From: Phocoena phocoena
Taxonomy: Eukaryota > Chordata > Mammalia > Artiodactyla > Phocoenidae
Direction: 5' to 3'
NCBI RefSeq assembly: GCF_963924675.1
Contig: NC_089223.1
Span: 9,126,881-9,190,880, forward strand
Length of the DNA: 64,000 nucleotides
This document shows, piece by piece, positions 22,713 through 34,925 of this stretch. Positions within the stretch are counted from its first letter, which is position 1, and the number at the start of each line of letters is the position of its first letter. A model generated the notes under the pieces. The model had not been told where the DNA came from. It saw only the letters and a program-made list of their open reading frames with translations, and made no database searches. The translations under genes and the position numbers were made by a program.

Positions 22713-23936
22713 CAGAATGCTAGTCATATTTTCAAATAAAACTATGCAGCTACACAATGAGCCTTGTCATCATACTTTTTCCCAGGAAATCTGAAGTTTG
22801 TAGAAACTATGGGACTGGCCCAAGATTAACCAACCAGTATCACCCCAGTGGATGATGTGGAGGCTGTAATTTTCCTACACATACTAATCCCTTCGTCTAC
22901 TCTCTCATAATTAAATATGCCAGGGAATAAAATACATAGAATAAGCACCAGCGCATCTCCTCCTTCATAAGTGCTTGTGTTGTATTTTATAGGCTTCAGA
23001 GGGTGGAGAACAAAATCTGGGGGTAAAGAACAAAGACTGGCACTATGAATATTTTAAAATAAATAGGCACAACCAAAACTAATGTTTCAAAGCTTGAATT
23101 TAAGGCTCTAAAACCATTCTATCCAATATCATATGACATCATTTCAGCTCTCATTCTTAAAAAAGGTGTGGTGGACAGGTTAACCTAAAAATCATTGGTG
23201 TTTAGGACTGAGAATTTGAAGAACTGAATTATAATCAGGTTATAAAGAATGTATTGTCTGATTTCACCACCCTTATTATAAGCAGCTGGAAGGTCAAAAG
23301 CATCCATTAGCTCTTAAACTTTCTAGCCTGTAGGACTTTCATTTCCAAACTGTCCAGACAATTCAATAGAAGGTGTGCATGTTCACTACTAAACAGGATG
23401 ATGGAGAGCATGATTTATATTCTAAGGCATTTATCTTTTACATGTATTTTTCTGGGCTTTGAAATTCTGATTGTGGACCCATGTGTTACTAAATATTCAG
23501 TTCATACAATGACTATTTATTGAACAAATGAGACCCACTCTTTCATTTATCTTTGGTGCCTGGCATATGTGTCCAGGGGAAGGATCCAGGAGGTCCCCAA
23601 GCACTTCTTCACCCCTTGATTTCCAGTTTACAGGATTCAGTCTCTCCTTGGATTCCAATGTTTCCTTGTGCAGGAAACTGTCCACTTACCCAAGGGAATC
23701 CTGCCAGGGACCAGGGTTCTGCTTTGATGTTGACAGTACTTATCTTGAAAACCTGGCAATTTGCTCCAGAAGCTTCCTAAAGGCAGACTGCTGCATATGT
23801 GAGATGACTTAAATGCTATTTTAATTTTGATCCAAAATATTATTCAAAAAATTATCAGGGAAATACAAATAAAAACGACAATGAGATAACACTTCACACA
23901 TGTCAGTATGGCTATCATCAAAAAGTTTACAAATGC

Positions 23937-24141
23937 GGGCTTCCCTGGTGGCGCAGTGGTTGAGAGTCCGCCTGCCGATGCAGGAGACACGGGTTCGTGC
24001 CCCAGTCCGGGAAGATTCCACATGCCGCGGAGCGGCTGGGCCCGTGAGCCATGGCCGCTGAGCCTGTGCGTCCGGAGCCTGTGCTCCGCAACGGGGGAGG
24101 CCACAACAGTGAGTGGCCCGCGTACTGCAAAAAAGAAAAAA
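23937..24141 (+). mobile_element. CHR SINE nested in L1, 16-bp target-site duplication
   Basis: Standard CHR body in plus orientation with an AAAAAGAAAAA tail. The perfect direct repeats aaaagtttacaaatgc at 23921-23936 and 24142-24157 mark the insertion point inside the L1 ORF2 C-terminal region. Confidence 0.97.
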
Positions 24142-24433
24142 AAAAGTTTACAAATGCTGGAGAAGATGTGGACAAAAGGGAACCCTTGTACACTGTTGGT
24201 GGGAATGTCAATTGGTGCAGCCACTATGGAAAACAGTATGGAGGGTCCTCAAAAAACTAAAAATAGAACTGACATATGAGCCAGCAATTCCAATCCTGGG
24301 TATATCTGGAAAAAAATAAAAACACTAATTTGAAAGTATGCCTGCACCCCAATGGTCATAGCAGCACTATTTGCAAAAGCCAAAATATGGAAGCAACCCA
24401 AGTGTCCATCAACAGACAAATAAATAAGATGTG

Positions 24434-24435
<2 letters not shown>

Positions 24436-24480
<45 letters not shown>
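24436..24480. repeat. GT microsatellite, about 22 units
   Basis: The longest pure dinucleotide tract in the window, lying in the L1 3' region where other copies have 'tgtgtatatatacac'. It therefore arose inside the L1. About 12.4 kb upstream of SNCA exon 1. Confidence 0.97.
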
Positions 24481-24483
<3 letters not shown>

Positions 24484-24960
24484 CAGAATATTACTCAGTC
24501 ATAAAAAAGAGTGAAATACTGTCATTAGCAGCAACATGGATGGGCCTAGAGAATATTATGCTTAGTGAAATAAGTCAGACAAAGAAAGACAAATACTGTA
24601 TGATATCACTTACATGTAGAATCTAATAAATAACATGAATGTATACGCAAAACAGAAACAGGCTCACAGATATAGAAAACAACCTAGTGGTTACCAACGG
24701 GGGAACAAATTAGGGGTATGGGATTAAGATATACAAACGATTATGTACAAAATAGATAAGCAACAAGGATATATTGTAAAGCAGAGGTAATTATACCTAT
24801 CATCTTCTAATAATTTTAATGGATTATAATCTATAGAGTCCATTGAATCACTGTGCTGTGCACCTGAAATTAATATAATAAATATTGTAAATCAATTAAT
24901 ATTGTAAATCAATTAATATAATATTGTAAATCAATTATACTTCAACAAAAATATGCTATC

Positions 24961-26184
24961 ATTCTAGTTTGGCTATTTAAAATTTTCATTAGAATAAGAT
25001 TGGTTCAGGCATTTAATTCTTTCCCTTTTCTTATCCAGTTTTCTACTTTACTCTTTTTTATTACTCTTACTGTCCTATTAATATAACAAACTTATCCAGA
25101 TGATAAAATTGTTTATTTTTATAGGGTGAAGAAACATCAGAATAGTAAAGAACAACTTTGAAGAACTCACTCATCTTTCTTCATTCTTTTTACCTGGATG
25201 TTGGATAGTTTATTTCCCAGACTCAGTTCTGCAGCTGTCAATCCTGACAAAAACACTTTTCAAAGACAGAATTATTGGAAACGCTGAAAAGAAAATGAAA
25301 ATGTGACAGCTGCCATCCAGTAGGGTGTAGATTCATGTATTCCTTGGGGAAAATTAGAATATTCTTGGTTATTGTGTTAATTTTATACTATATTTCTCAA
25401 ATTTCCTGTCCTTCCAACTGTGATAGAATGTGTTTTGTGTTCTGCTATGTATATTCAGTGACAAAATTGTGATTCAAGTGAAACTTTAAAATAAATTCAG
25501 CCTAAAAAGAGACACCAGGAACAGAGATGATTACAGAAGCAGGAAAAATTTTGGCAACATGAAGGGCTAGTTTCTTTATATACTAAAATCATATATTTAT
25601 GTGCCTAATCAAATCACTATCACATTTTCCAGCATTGGATACAGTAAATAGAGGAGCTTGATTTCAACACTGCGCAGATTCAGGATACAGGACTCTGTTG
25701 TAAGAATAAATACCAAAGCAGAGTATTTGTGCAGATGACGATAATAATAATAATTAATAACAATAGTTTATAATAATAAATTATTCATCATTTTACAGAG
25801 TCTTCAAAGAAGATATATCTTATTAATGAATATTTATAGTTTTGATAAAAAGTAATAATTTATCAGAACTAATGCTGACTTCAGCACTAGATCCTCATAT
25901 TTGGGTAATCAATTGAACAGATGATGATAATTCAACAGTTCTCTGATTGTATTTAAATCAAGATATTTAACATTGAATTGAAAATTATATGACAACACTG
26001 TTTTCCATGAATACCAGATACTCAATTCTTTGTTGATGGAGTATTACCAAAAAAGCACACATTAATACCTGGGTAACTAAATTTGCTGAAAATAAAGTGA
26101 TGATAAGAAAGGTTTCGCTAAACTTACGAAGTGTCACTCTGCCAGTTACAGAGCTACTGCTGTTTAGTCCAAGTTTATTTTTCC
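24961..26184. other. Intergenic AT-rich DNA
   Basis: No gene or clear repeat apart from an ATA/ATT-rich simple tract at 25738-25790. Confidence 0.5.
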
Positions 26185-26890
26185 TTTCTTTTTTCTCTGG
26201 TACTGGGGTTAGGATCCACAGATCATGGTCCCTTGCCTGCTGACTTTCTGCTTGGATTCTGCCAAATGGGGACCTTAGAGGCAGAGTAGATGCAGGGGAG
26301 AAGAGGTTTGACCCTTCTTACTTGATGCTGTCGTCAGTGTCACCCAACTCCAGCCATCTTCGTTCATTCCAGCAGCAGCAATCGGTCCTCATCTCTAGCT
26401 TTGTTCTTAATTTCCAGAACCAATCTCATTGCTCCCCTCTGGGTTTCCAGGACCAGGAGGGCAGCACCCTCTCCTCAGATGTCTGAGGCCCTACAATGAG
26501 GGACTCTTCTCCTGGGCTTCTTACTTTTCGGCACCAGCCACTAGGCAGTGCTTCCTCCTGATGGGTTTGATTTCCTCATGGGTCTGATTGCACCTCTGAG
26601 CTCCTGTGATGCCAGCACAAGCCTGGTGGCACCATCTCCTCAGAAGCGTGAACGCCAACTCGACAGGAGGCCTGCTTTCAGATTTTAGGTTCCCATAACT
26701 CCAAACTTGGGCCTTTGTGGCCCCAGTCTCGGGAGCGATACCTGCTTCTTGCACTCAGTAATCTTTGCGCTATCCTATTATGTCCTTTTTCAGTCCTTCA
26801 ATACAATTTAACCAATTCTTATATTAAATATCCTCTGTTAAAAACTGACTATTGTTCCCATTTTCCTGACTAAAACTTTATCGATCTACT
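26185..26890. repeat. Old mammalian interspersed repeat, class unresolved
   Basis: 'tctggtactggggttaggatccacagatcatggtcccttgcctgctgactttctgcttggattctgcc' resembles a high-copy old repeat that I recognise but cannot name. The following 500 bp is GC-richer than its surroundings, and the block fades at 'gttaaaaactgactattgttccc'. The minus-strand open frame at 26521-26754 has no recognisable domain. Confidence 0.35.
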
Positions 26891-27487
26891 GAGTGATTTA
26901 GGTAAAACAAAGTTAAGATTATTCTGATCTAGTGAAACTAAAATTATAGAATAGTTTACAAAAAGTTTATCTTAGGAACATAAAAAACAGATGGAATAAA
27001 CAAAGTTTTTAGGTTATTGGTCTTATCTGATACCTAAAATAATTAATATTAAACATATTAATAAAATGCACAATAATATTTTAGTATTTTTTAAATGTTC
27101 TTTTTGTAGTTCTTTCAATGAGGCAAGAAAAAGCCATCTTTAGTCTCTGCCTCAGTAACTGATTTAAAAATTTGAATTAGGAGGATATGAACAAAAAAGT
27201 TTAATTCTTTTAGAACTGCTCAGTGGAAATTCTGCTTAAACGTATCGATGTATAGAATTCTGTTTTACTATTCCTGCACAAAAGTCTGAAAACTAACGCT
27301 CTCACTATCTAGTATCGCACAGTCAATGCACAAGGATAATTTGACTGAAAACGTGTTTTCTCCAAATCACAGATTAAGAAAAACTTGAGATAGTTTCTTG
27401 CCTTTCCCTGTCTGGATGTAAAACAAACAAAATGTACAGATTAAGAACTCACCACCTCTCATAGGGAAAAAGAGAAGGGGTAGTAGT

Positions 27488-27645
27488 TCTTGAACACTCA
27501 TTGACAGCAGGCAATATTCTCATTGCTTCATTATAGCATTTAACCCTCCCATCAAATTTTGAGGTATGAATCATTAGTCCCTTTATTTCTTTCACTTGGA
27601 GGAAACTGAGTCTTTAGAGGGCTTCAAGTATCAGTCCCGGATCTG
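27488..27645 (+). repeat. MIR SINE fossil
   Basis: 'ttgaacactcattgacagcaggcaatattct', 'ttatagcatttaaccctcccatcaaattttgaggtatgaatcatta' and 'ggaggaaactgagtctttagagg' follow the MIR core-to-3' order. Confidence 0.7.
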
Positions 27646-30610
27646 AAGCAGACCTCCTGCCTTCAATCCCAGTGCTTTTTCTATTAATGCATTTCTAGCC
27701 TGGTTGGTACTTAGCACAGTTATGACATGAAACTGTGAGTCCAATCTGTAGTTGCCAACATGAGTCACTTCTCTATTACATAACGTTTTCAGAATGCACC
27801 AAGTTATCACACTGTTATCCCAGGGGCATTTCCCGTCTCCCTCCCACTTCCTCCCTTTTCTCCCCTCTTGCTTCTCCTCTTTATTCATTTCTCAAATGCT
27901 TGTTTTTAAGATCTGTGAAAAGCTCAAGAGTTGCTTTCCCACTAATGTATAGTCATTTTTTTAAATCATGTAACATATAGCTTTGAAATATATCTGTATA
28001 TCTGTAAGTGTATGTGGACATATAAATATACATGCATGTATATAAGTACACGTGTTTACGGTGATGAGTAGGAAGTCATAACAACTGTCATAATTTCCTC
28101 AGCTATATTTGTTTCCTAAATGGCTGGTCTCACAGTAGATCCATTTGCTTTTTTAACTAGCATACAGTCTAAATTAAAGTACATGATTACGTTAAGAACA
28201 CCAAATTAAACGCTCATTTGTGTTTGACATTTCATTTAGTATCAATTTTTGAGAAAAATTTTAACTCATATTCTTTTCAGAAACAGTCAAGTATATTAAT
28301 ACATAGGTCTAATGTTTCTTTGAACTGACTTTAGTAATTTAATAGAGCCCTTGCTCGAATGTTTCAGTTGCATCACATATTTGTTGCTGTCCTTCTGTAA
28401 GACAACAAATTACTTTTTATTGTTTATTGACAAAACACTTGAACTTTTAAAATTCTTGAACTACGTCCTCAGTTCTTTATTTTAAAAACATTGTAGTGTT
28501 TTTCATCTGATTGCACATTTTAACTTTCCGAGCTAGCAGGTGTTAAAAATCTCAAAGTGGCAAGAGGAGATCTGACATGCATTAACGCTCAGTGTTTACT
28601 TCAGATATGGACAACTCCCACAGGACAAAGTGTCAGACAGTTTTTATCCAGGGAATATGCTGGATTCAGAGGAACCAGCAGTCAACATACTGAATTCATA
28701 ATGCTAGATTTCAAGCTAGACCTTAAGTGATCAAAATGAAAAACGGCCACTTCCAGCAACTTTCTCAAGTCAACACAGAATGTTCACAAGAAGGAATAAC
28801 ATTTCAAGTGGTTAAAGTCGGATTTTTTTCCCCAGAATAATAACTCCATATAAGACTACTGGCTCAAGACCTTTCACGATGGTGTCATCACCAGGATAAG
28901 CAAGTATTTCTTCTCTTATCTACAAACGCCTTCTTCCCCAAGCCTCATATCTAACTGACATTGACTATCCAGTAGGTTATGCTCTTAGGTTAGGAGCAGT
29001 CCAGACCAGTTTATCAACCGACCTTAAAGATGTACACACTATTGGAAAGCTTTATGCTTTAGGTAACATGAATATGCACATGTTTAGAAGAGCTAAACTG
29101 TTGCTACCCGGGTAACATTCAATAAATATCATTACCACCTGTAGCTGCCAGAAAATCCTTACAGCACCTAAAATGATACTTATAAATTCATACCTCACTG
29201 CAGAAAAGTGATACGATACAGCAAGAACAGTAAAGTAAGTATATTCATCAGAGCCAAAGACCGTCTTCCAAGAAGGGGTCCACAAAGGTCAAGTGCAGGC
29301 TCCCACCGTCGTCCCCTCTGTAAGGGCTGTCTACTGCCTCTCTTGGATTAGGGACAACCTACATGGGCACGGAATTCTTCTGAACCAGGGAGTGTAATAT
29401 GGAATCTAGGTCAGGTTTCTTATACTTCGCTGGTCATGTAGGTATATTCTTGTTATGTAACCATCCCCAGTGGTATAACACTTCAGGGGTCTCACGGAGA
29501 CTAAGTGGAAATCATTGAACTCATGGATCTTAAGGAACAATACTGACAAGCTGATACAAACCCCCCGAAACTTATCTCGCCCTCATGGTTACAGAACAAT
29601 ACTACTCATCACCACATTTCATGCCTTGACTAGGCGTCAGAGACATGCAGGTAGATCTTCTACTCTAGCCCACCCACGAAGGCCAGTTCCAGGGTCACTG
29701 GAATTCGCTATTATGGGGCAGAGTGTTCATAAACAATGTGTGAAGCTTGGTGATGTTCATGCCCCCTGTTTGTTTAGACTCACTGGTTCAGAGGGGGAAG
29801 GAGAAGAGCTCACACCTGACTGTCCCTTGTCAGGAGACAGTCTCTGGCTCAGATGCTGTACTTCTTCTAACGTTGTTGCTATACTACACCACTTCCCTGA
29901 AATAAAACATAACTTTTTAAACGTTATCCTTTTGGGTCCCCTAAATTTTCTTCAGCAGTGAAACCCTGTCTAACCTGGAGTTCCCAAGTTACTGGGAAAC
30001 ATACAAACATACAATGAACTTCCTTAAACCTACACCTAAGCCGAAATCCTTCATTAGTCTGAAGTTCCTTTTCTTTTTGTCTGAACACAGCCTGGCCATT
30101 TCCTTTCTATGCACGCCTCCCAGCAGATACTTTTCTTTGTCCACAACCTCCTCCCATGAACCACTTTATGCCGCTTTCTAGTGATTGGCCTTATGTAATT
30201 GGATTAGGAGTGGATTCATGGCATCTGTCCAGGTAGTCAGCATTTTTCTTCAGGGAATCTTAGAGAGAGGAGGACAAATGGTTAGTCAGTTGTCCTTGGG
30301 GAACTAAACCGGAAGGTCAGTCTGGTTTTCCTGTTGAGGTAGCCATGATTAGCCATGGCCAAGAAGATTGAGTGAGCCAAGAAGCCCATTTACAGAGAGA
30401 GAAGAGAAGAATCAAAGGGCAAGTCATTTGTCCACACAGAGGGAATGAGAGTGACGGAGCATCGCTGCCCAGTGACCTTCCCAAGTTCATGGACCTGCTT
30501 ATGCTTCCCAGAACTAAGTTATACAATATTATCCCGCACACCTAAATTCCACTTTACATAGGGTAGCCAGAATGGATTATTAAAAGAATATTCTTAGCAT
30601 AAACACCATA
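27646..30610. other. Intergenic DNA, mostly unrecognised
   Basis: Includes a TGTA/ATAC-rich simple stretch (27985-28055). The segment 29500-29965 is GC-richer and has an AATAAA near 29902 followed by 'cagcagtga', slightly LTR-like. An open frame of 148 codons at 29515-29961 on the plus strand has no recognised domain and is not called a gene. Confidence 0.4.
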
Positions 30611-30619
30611 ATCTCTTTA

Positions 30620-30810
30620 ATGAATTCCTACTCATTCTTGAAAACCCAATTCCGACTTGCCTTTTGCTGGGAATCTTATTCTGATTTGCATAATTTCTTT
30701 CCTCTTGTTTTCCCTATTTTTAATTACCGCCTCCTCAGTATTATTCTTTATAGATGGTATATGCTTATACTTTTCATATATAATTATATAGAGCATAGCA
30801 TTTTAGAGTT
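30620..30810 (+). repeat. Possible L2 LINE 3' fragment
   Basis: 'tcattcttgaaaacccaattccgacttgccttttgctgggaatc' resembles the L2 3' region in which lists of short Pro/Thr-coding blocks precede the tail. Weak match. Confidence 0.35.
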
Positions 30811-32460
30811 ATTTCTTTAACAGGTTATTGACTGTGACTTTCCCGTATTCCCAGAATTTTGTCAAAGACTCCAAACTGAAGAATAAACAGTGCCAGCACC
30901 CACATTCTAAAGAGATTCACCAACAACTCGGGTTAGACACTTTTCTCCAGAATTTACTTAAAGCAAAACTATTTCTTTTAATTCTATATCATGGAGATAA
31001 GGAGAGATCTGGACAGCTAAGTTGGAACTTGCTCCAAGAAAAGATGTCCAGAACAAGAGGTTGTGTCTATTGCCCTTGTTGGATGGTTGCTGAGCTATAG
31101 GATCTACAGATTTACCTGGTGTGGCCAAGAAAATTGACTTCTGACGTGGATCCATTTACATTAAGAGGGGGATGTAGACATGGTGACTGGAGCCATGGTT
31201 ACAGTTTCTGATTTAGACATTTCTGAAGGGGAAACCACATGTCACCTGAAGTCCTTGGAGGGACAGTGGTGGTGTGCTCCTGAGAAGGCTTGGATAAGCA
31301 TCTCTCCATTACAGTTCCCTGCAGCAGCCCCGGAGCAAGTGAGATCATACTCCGTACTTCCTATGCATGCAGTGATGGAGCACAGAGGTTGCAGGAGGGC
31401 GCTATAGGGCTCCTGGGAGAGTCACTAATGAGGCACGTGGAGTAGGGCTATCACGTGAGGGACGACACCTCTCCTCCATCAGGAAAAGAGACCAGGAATA
31501 AGTGACACTGCCCACAAATGCTACGCAGAGAGCCAAGTATTGGCAAAGGCTACAATAAACTGATAGAATCCGAAGAAAACAAATGGGCCTGGGACATGCA
31601 CACACCATGTACAGGCAACCAGTGCCTAAATTCATCTCTGCGTACTCCAAAGGACAGGGAGGGAGGGGTATCTCCAGAGACACCATCCTCCCTCTTCTCA
31701 CTACACGTCTTTGGATCTACAGGTCTGGCCTAACGTGGGGGAAGAGGAAGTTTGACGTGGTTATGCTACTGAAGCTTTAACATCTCCTGGACTAAATTTA
31801 ATAACTGAAATGTGTCAGAAAGTTATCATTTCTACCCAGATTCTGTTCAGGTATCGGAAAGAGAAAATGGGCATATTATGGTTAAAGGCAATAAAGAATA
31901 TCTTTAGGGCTTCACATTTATATTCAATCAAGGCAAGGTTGCTCCATCAAGTGGCTACCTTGGTTGACAAGTTTGTCTTGCCCTCTGGAGCCATGAGTCC
32001 TTGAAGAAAGCTTGGCTTATTCAGGTCGGTATTCACAGTTCCTTGTCCAGAACTCGAAACCTAGAAGAACTGACTCCAATAAACGTGGGTTGTAACTGAA
32101 TAAACGTTTACACCTTATGCCAAGGTTTTGTCAAAGGCACTATTGAACTCAGCTGTGTATATCTTAATATATTTCTTATGCTTTTCAGTCCTTACAATCC
32201 AAGGCCGGCTTATAGCATTTTTAACTGTTGATAATCCTCTACGCTTCGAAATCTCCAGCCCTAAGTTTCTACAACATGGTACTTTTATGATTATTTTCCT
32301 ACTTTTCTTCTTGGTCTTCTTTACAGACTTCTCTTTCTCTGTGTATTTATTACTCCTCTAAAGTTTATTTCTCACCCTGATGTTCTCGTTTTGTTGAATG
32401 GCAGCATACACCAAACACTAAATTCTTCAAAATAAAAACCTGTAACTTACTGGATGATCA
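30811..32460. other. Intergenic DNA, no feature recognised
   Basis: Unique-looking sequence. Short open frames on both strands lack domains and splice context that I can support. Confidence 0.45.
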
Positions 32461-32464
32461 TCTT

Positions 32465-33180
32465 TCTTCACCCTTCATATCCAGTTAGTAAGTCCTTCAA
32501 ATCTACCTCCCTAATATTTTGTCCATCATCGATCTCCTCCTACTTTCCAGAGTGGAGGCTAAATGTACACCCTGTTTCACCTTTGTAGATCTATGGAATA
32601 ATTTTTGCCGCCCAAGACAAGTACCTCCCTCCTTCAATATGGCCACCACACTGCCATCAGGCTGATCTTTCTGAATTTCCATAATTCTCATGCCCTTCCC
32701 TCAACTCACAGACATCAGAGACTGACCATCGTTTATAGGGACTGGCCAATAATCCTCTCTGGGCTTGGCCTCTGGGTACCTGTTTAGCCTCCTCAGTGGC
32801 TCCTCTTATATCCTCCTCCGGTTCTACTGAATAGTTATTCCTTTCCGAGTGTGCGTATTTCAGACCTCCATGCCCTGACCCTAGATAGCCTCTCCCAAAT
32901 TGTCCCTCAGAGAAACAACGGCTCATCTTCCAGGATTCCGTTCAAGAGTCCTTTCTTTCAGAAAGCCATTATTTTCTCTCCATTTCCTCATGTTTGATCA
33001 CTTCCTCTTTTGTGCCCTTACTGTACCTTGAATCTAATCACAGCGTCTTCTTGTAACACTTGTGCCCTTATTTGGTTACATGTCTGTTTTTTCAGTTTCT
33101 CTGGCTCCAAGCATTACCAGGGCATTGCTCAACTAGTACATATTAAATGGTCAATAACAGTTTGGTGAAAGAGTAAATCT
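32465..33180 (+). repeat. L2 LINE 3' end fossil
   Basis: The order of blocks fits L2: 'tggccaccacactgccatcaggctgatctttc', 'catgccctgaccctagatagcctctccc', 'ttccaggattccgttcaagagtcctttctttcagaaagcc', 'atttcctcatgtttgatcacttcctct', ending 'actagtacatattaaatggtcaataacagtttg' as the diverged 'gtgctcaataaatgtttg' tail. Plus orientation. Confidence 0.65.
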
Positions 33181-34214
33181 GCATGTTAAAAAGAAGGTCA
33201 AAAACCATTTGGCTATACCCAGTAATCCGAGGATGATACACGTAGACTGTCACTAATACAAAGCTTTAATTTTAAATAGAACTATTCAAAATTTGATAAT
33301 CATCATTAAATGCCTATTCACTGCCAAACATGGTATTGAATATTAGGGGTACAAAAATGTTTAAGACACAATCCATGATTTTGATGTACTCAGATTTTAC
33401 AACAGACAAATCAGGCTGTGAGATCAAGCTTGTCTCTCCTAATAGAAGGACCCATATTGTGAGTGAAGACTTTGTATACACAAAATATAGGATTCAAACT
33501 AAATAATGAAAGCAATGAAAAGGGTAATTACACAATTTACTATTCAAACCAGATACTAAGAGCAAAAGGAAACACTACAAATAATTGCACTAGCACAACT
33601 GGATGTAAAACTGGACTGTCTACATTGGGACAAACATTTGAGATGTATGTTTATCCTAATGATAGGGAGAATGATAGAGCTCAAACAAGGGAGAAATGTA
33701 ATCAATGTAATCTGGTTCATTTCGCTTAAAGAGCACACTCTGATGTTATCCTGTAGATGTTTAGAGACGATGAAACCTACATTCAGGGAAATCAGTTAGG
33801 ATGTTGTTATAATTGTCTAGAAAGAAATTATGAGAACTAAAGAGAAGGCACTGGCAGTGGGAATATAAAGGGAGAAAATAGATTTAAGAAACATGGGAGA
33901 TACCGTGGATATGATTTAAAGATACCATGGATCTGAGAACTGAAGGAGAGGGAGAAGTCAAATGACTTTCTGATCTCTGTGTTGGAAGTATGTAAGGATG
34001 TTAAGGAACTCTAATAAGAAGATGACTCCAAGATATACTGGGTAATGCTTTAAGTTAATAAACTTTTTATTTAAAAGAAAGTATATGAGACAAATCTATT
34101 TTGCTATTGAAAATGTGATCTGGACTCATTTGAATAAAGCATGCTATTTATAATAGTTATACAACATATAAATTTATTGTCTCTTGAAACATATTTAGCA
34201 GTTTAAAAATAGAT
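33181..34214. other. Intergenic DNA with faint repeat traces
   Basis: The part 33305-33420 ('ccaaacatggtattgaatattaggggtacaaaaatg') and 33780-34050 resemble ancient mammal-wide repeat debris, but I cannot assign families. Confidence 0.35.
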
Positions 34215-34440
34215 GCAAATTTTATCTTAAAATACTCCTAAAAACCTTTCCTGATCTGTGAAATCGGCCTTAGCATTCACAGGTCACTGTGTATACTATT
34301 CTGTTATAATACGTATGCCTATTGGGGTATACGCACTTCCAATGCAGGGAACACACCCTATTATTCTTTCTTCCCAGTGCTTTGTCAAATGCCCAGAGGC
34401 ATTAGGCACGCAGTAAATATTTGTAACTTGAAGTAAGCAC
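34215..34440 (+). repeat. L2 LINE 3' end fossil
   Basis: 'aaaacctttcctgatctgtgaaatcggcc' opens the block; 'caatgcagggaacacaccctattattctttcttcccagtgctttgtcaaatgcccagaggcattaggcacgcagtaaatatttgtaacttgaa' is the diverged L2 terminus. Confidence 0.75.
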
Positions 34441-34477
34441 GGTGTAGACAATTTTATAGCAAGTGGCTTTTCTAGCT

Positions 34478-34542
34478 CCTTCCCCAGGTGATGCTGACAC
34501 CGCTGGCCCAGGAAGGATACTTAGAAAACCACTGAACTAAGC
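34478..34542 (+). mobile_element. hAT-Charlie MER end fragment
   Basis: 'ccaggtgatgctgacaccgctggcccagg' and 'agaaaaccactga' match the right end of a Charlie-derived MER element (compare 2072-2256). Only the terminal about 65 bp remains. Confidence 0.65.
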
Positions 34543-34764
34543 TGGTTGAAACATCCAAGGCGCTGATGTCCAGGAAACACAAGTTAAAGTAAATGACAAT
34601 TTTACTATTTTAATTTAAGTTTCTTTTAGCACCTAGACTATGAAAATTCATTTTTCTTTATATTAATCCTGTGGATATGTTAAGTTATAAACATACTATG
34701 ATTGTACCACTCAAATAAAAGTAGAGATTGCTAACACCAATGGTAAGCGTTGATTGATATTCTA

Positions 34765-34925
34765 TTATGGCTCACGCAGTGACCTTAGTGCTTTAAATTA
34801 ATTAACCTCATTCAATCCTCTGAACTACATTGGGTACGAATAACGATATTCACTTTGCAGAAAAGGCAACAGAATCACAAAGCCGTAGGTTAGGGCGAAG
34901 GACCCTGGTTGGGCTGACCTAGAGT
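34765..34925 (+). repeat. MIR SINE fossil
   Basis: 'gtgctttaaattaattaacctcattcaatcctctgaactacattgggtac' and 'ttcactttgcagaaaaggcaacagaatcacaaagc' are the MIR core and 3' segments in plus orientation. Confidence 0.75.

Larger units (their letters stand above)
23830..24960 (+). mobile_element. L1 LINE, 3' end, carrying a SINE and a microsatellite
   Basis: Plus-strand L1 ORF2 C-terminal region ('atcagggaaatacaaataaaaacgac' near 23854, 'tgttggtgggaatgtcaattgg' near 24194, 'aaaactaaaaatagaactgacatatga' near 24255). A CHR SINE is inserted at 23937. The UTR carries a (GT)n tract and ends with 'attgtaaatcaattatacttcaac' near 24930. A short tandem triplication of an 18-bp unit around 'aatattgtaaatcaatt' occupies 24864-24938. 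Dead, truncated copy. Confidence 0.9.

Noticed and set aside
23921..24157. Direct repeats with spacer-like content, considered as CRISPR-like
   Set aside because: Only two copies, explained as a SINE target-site duplication in a mammalian genome.
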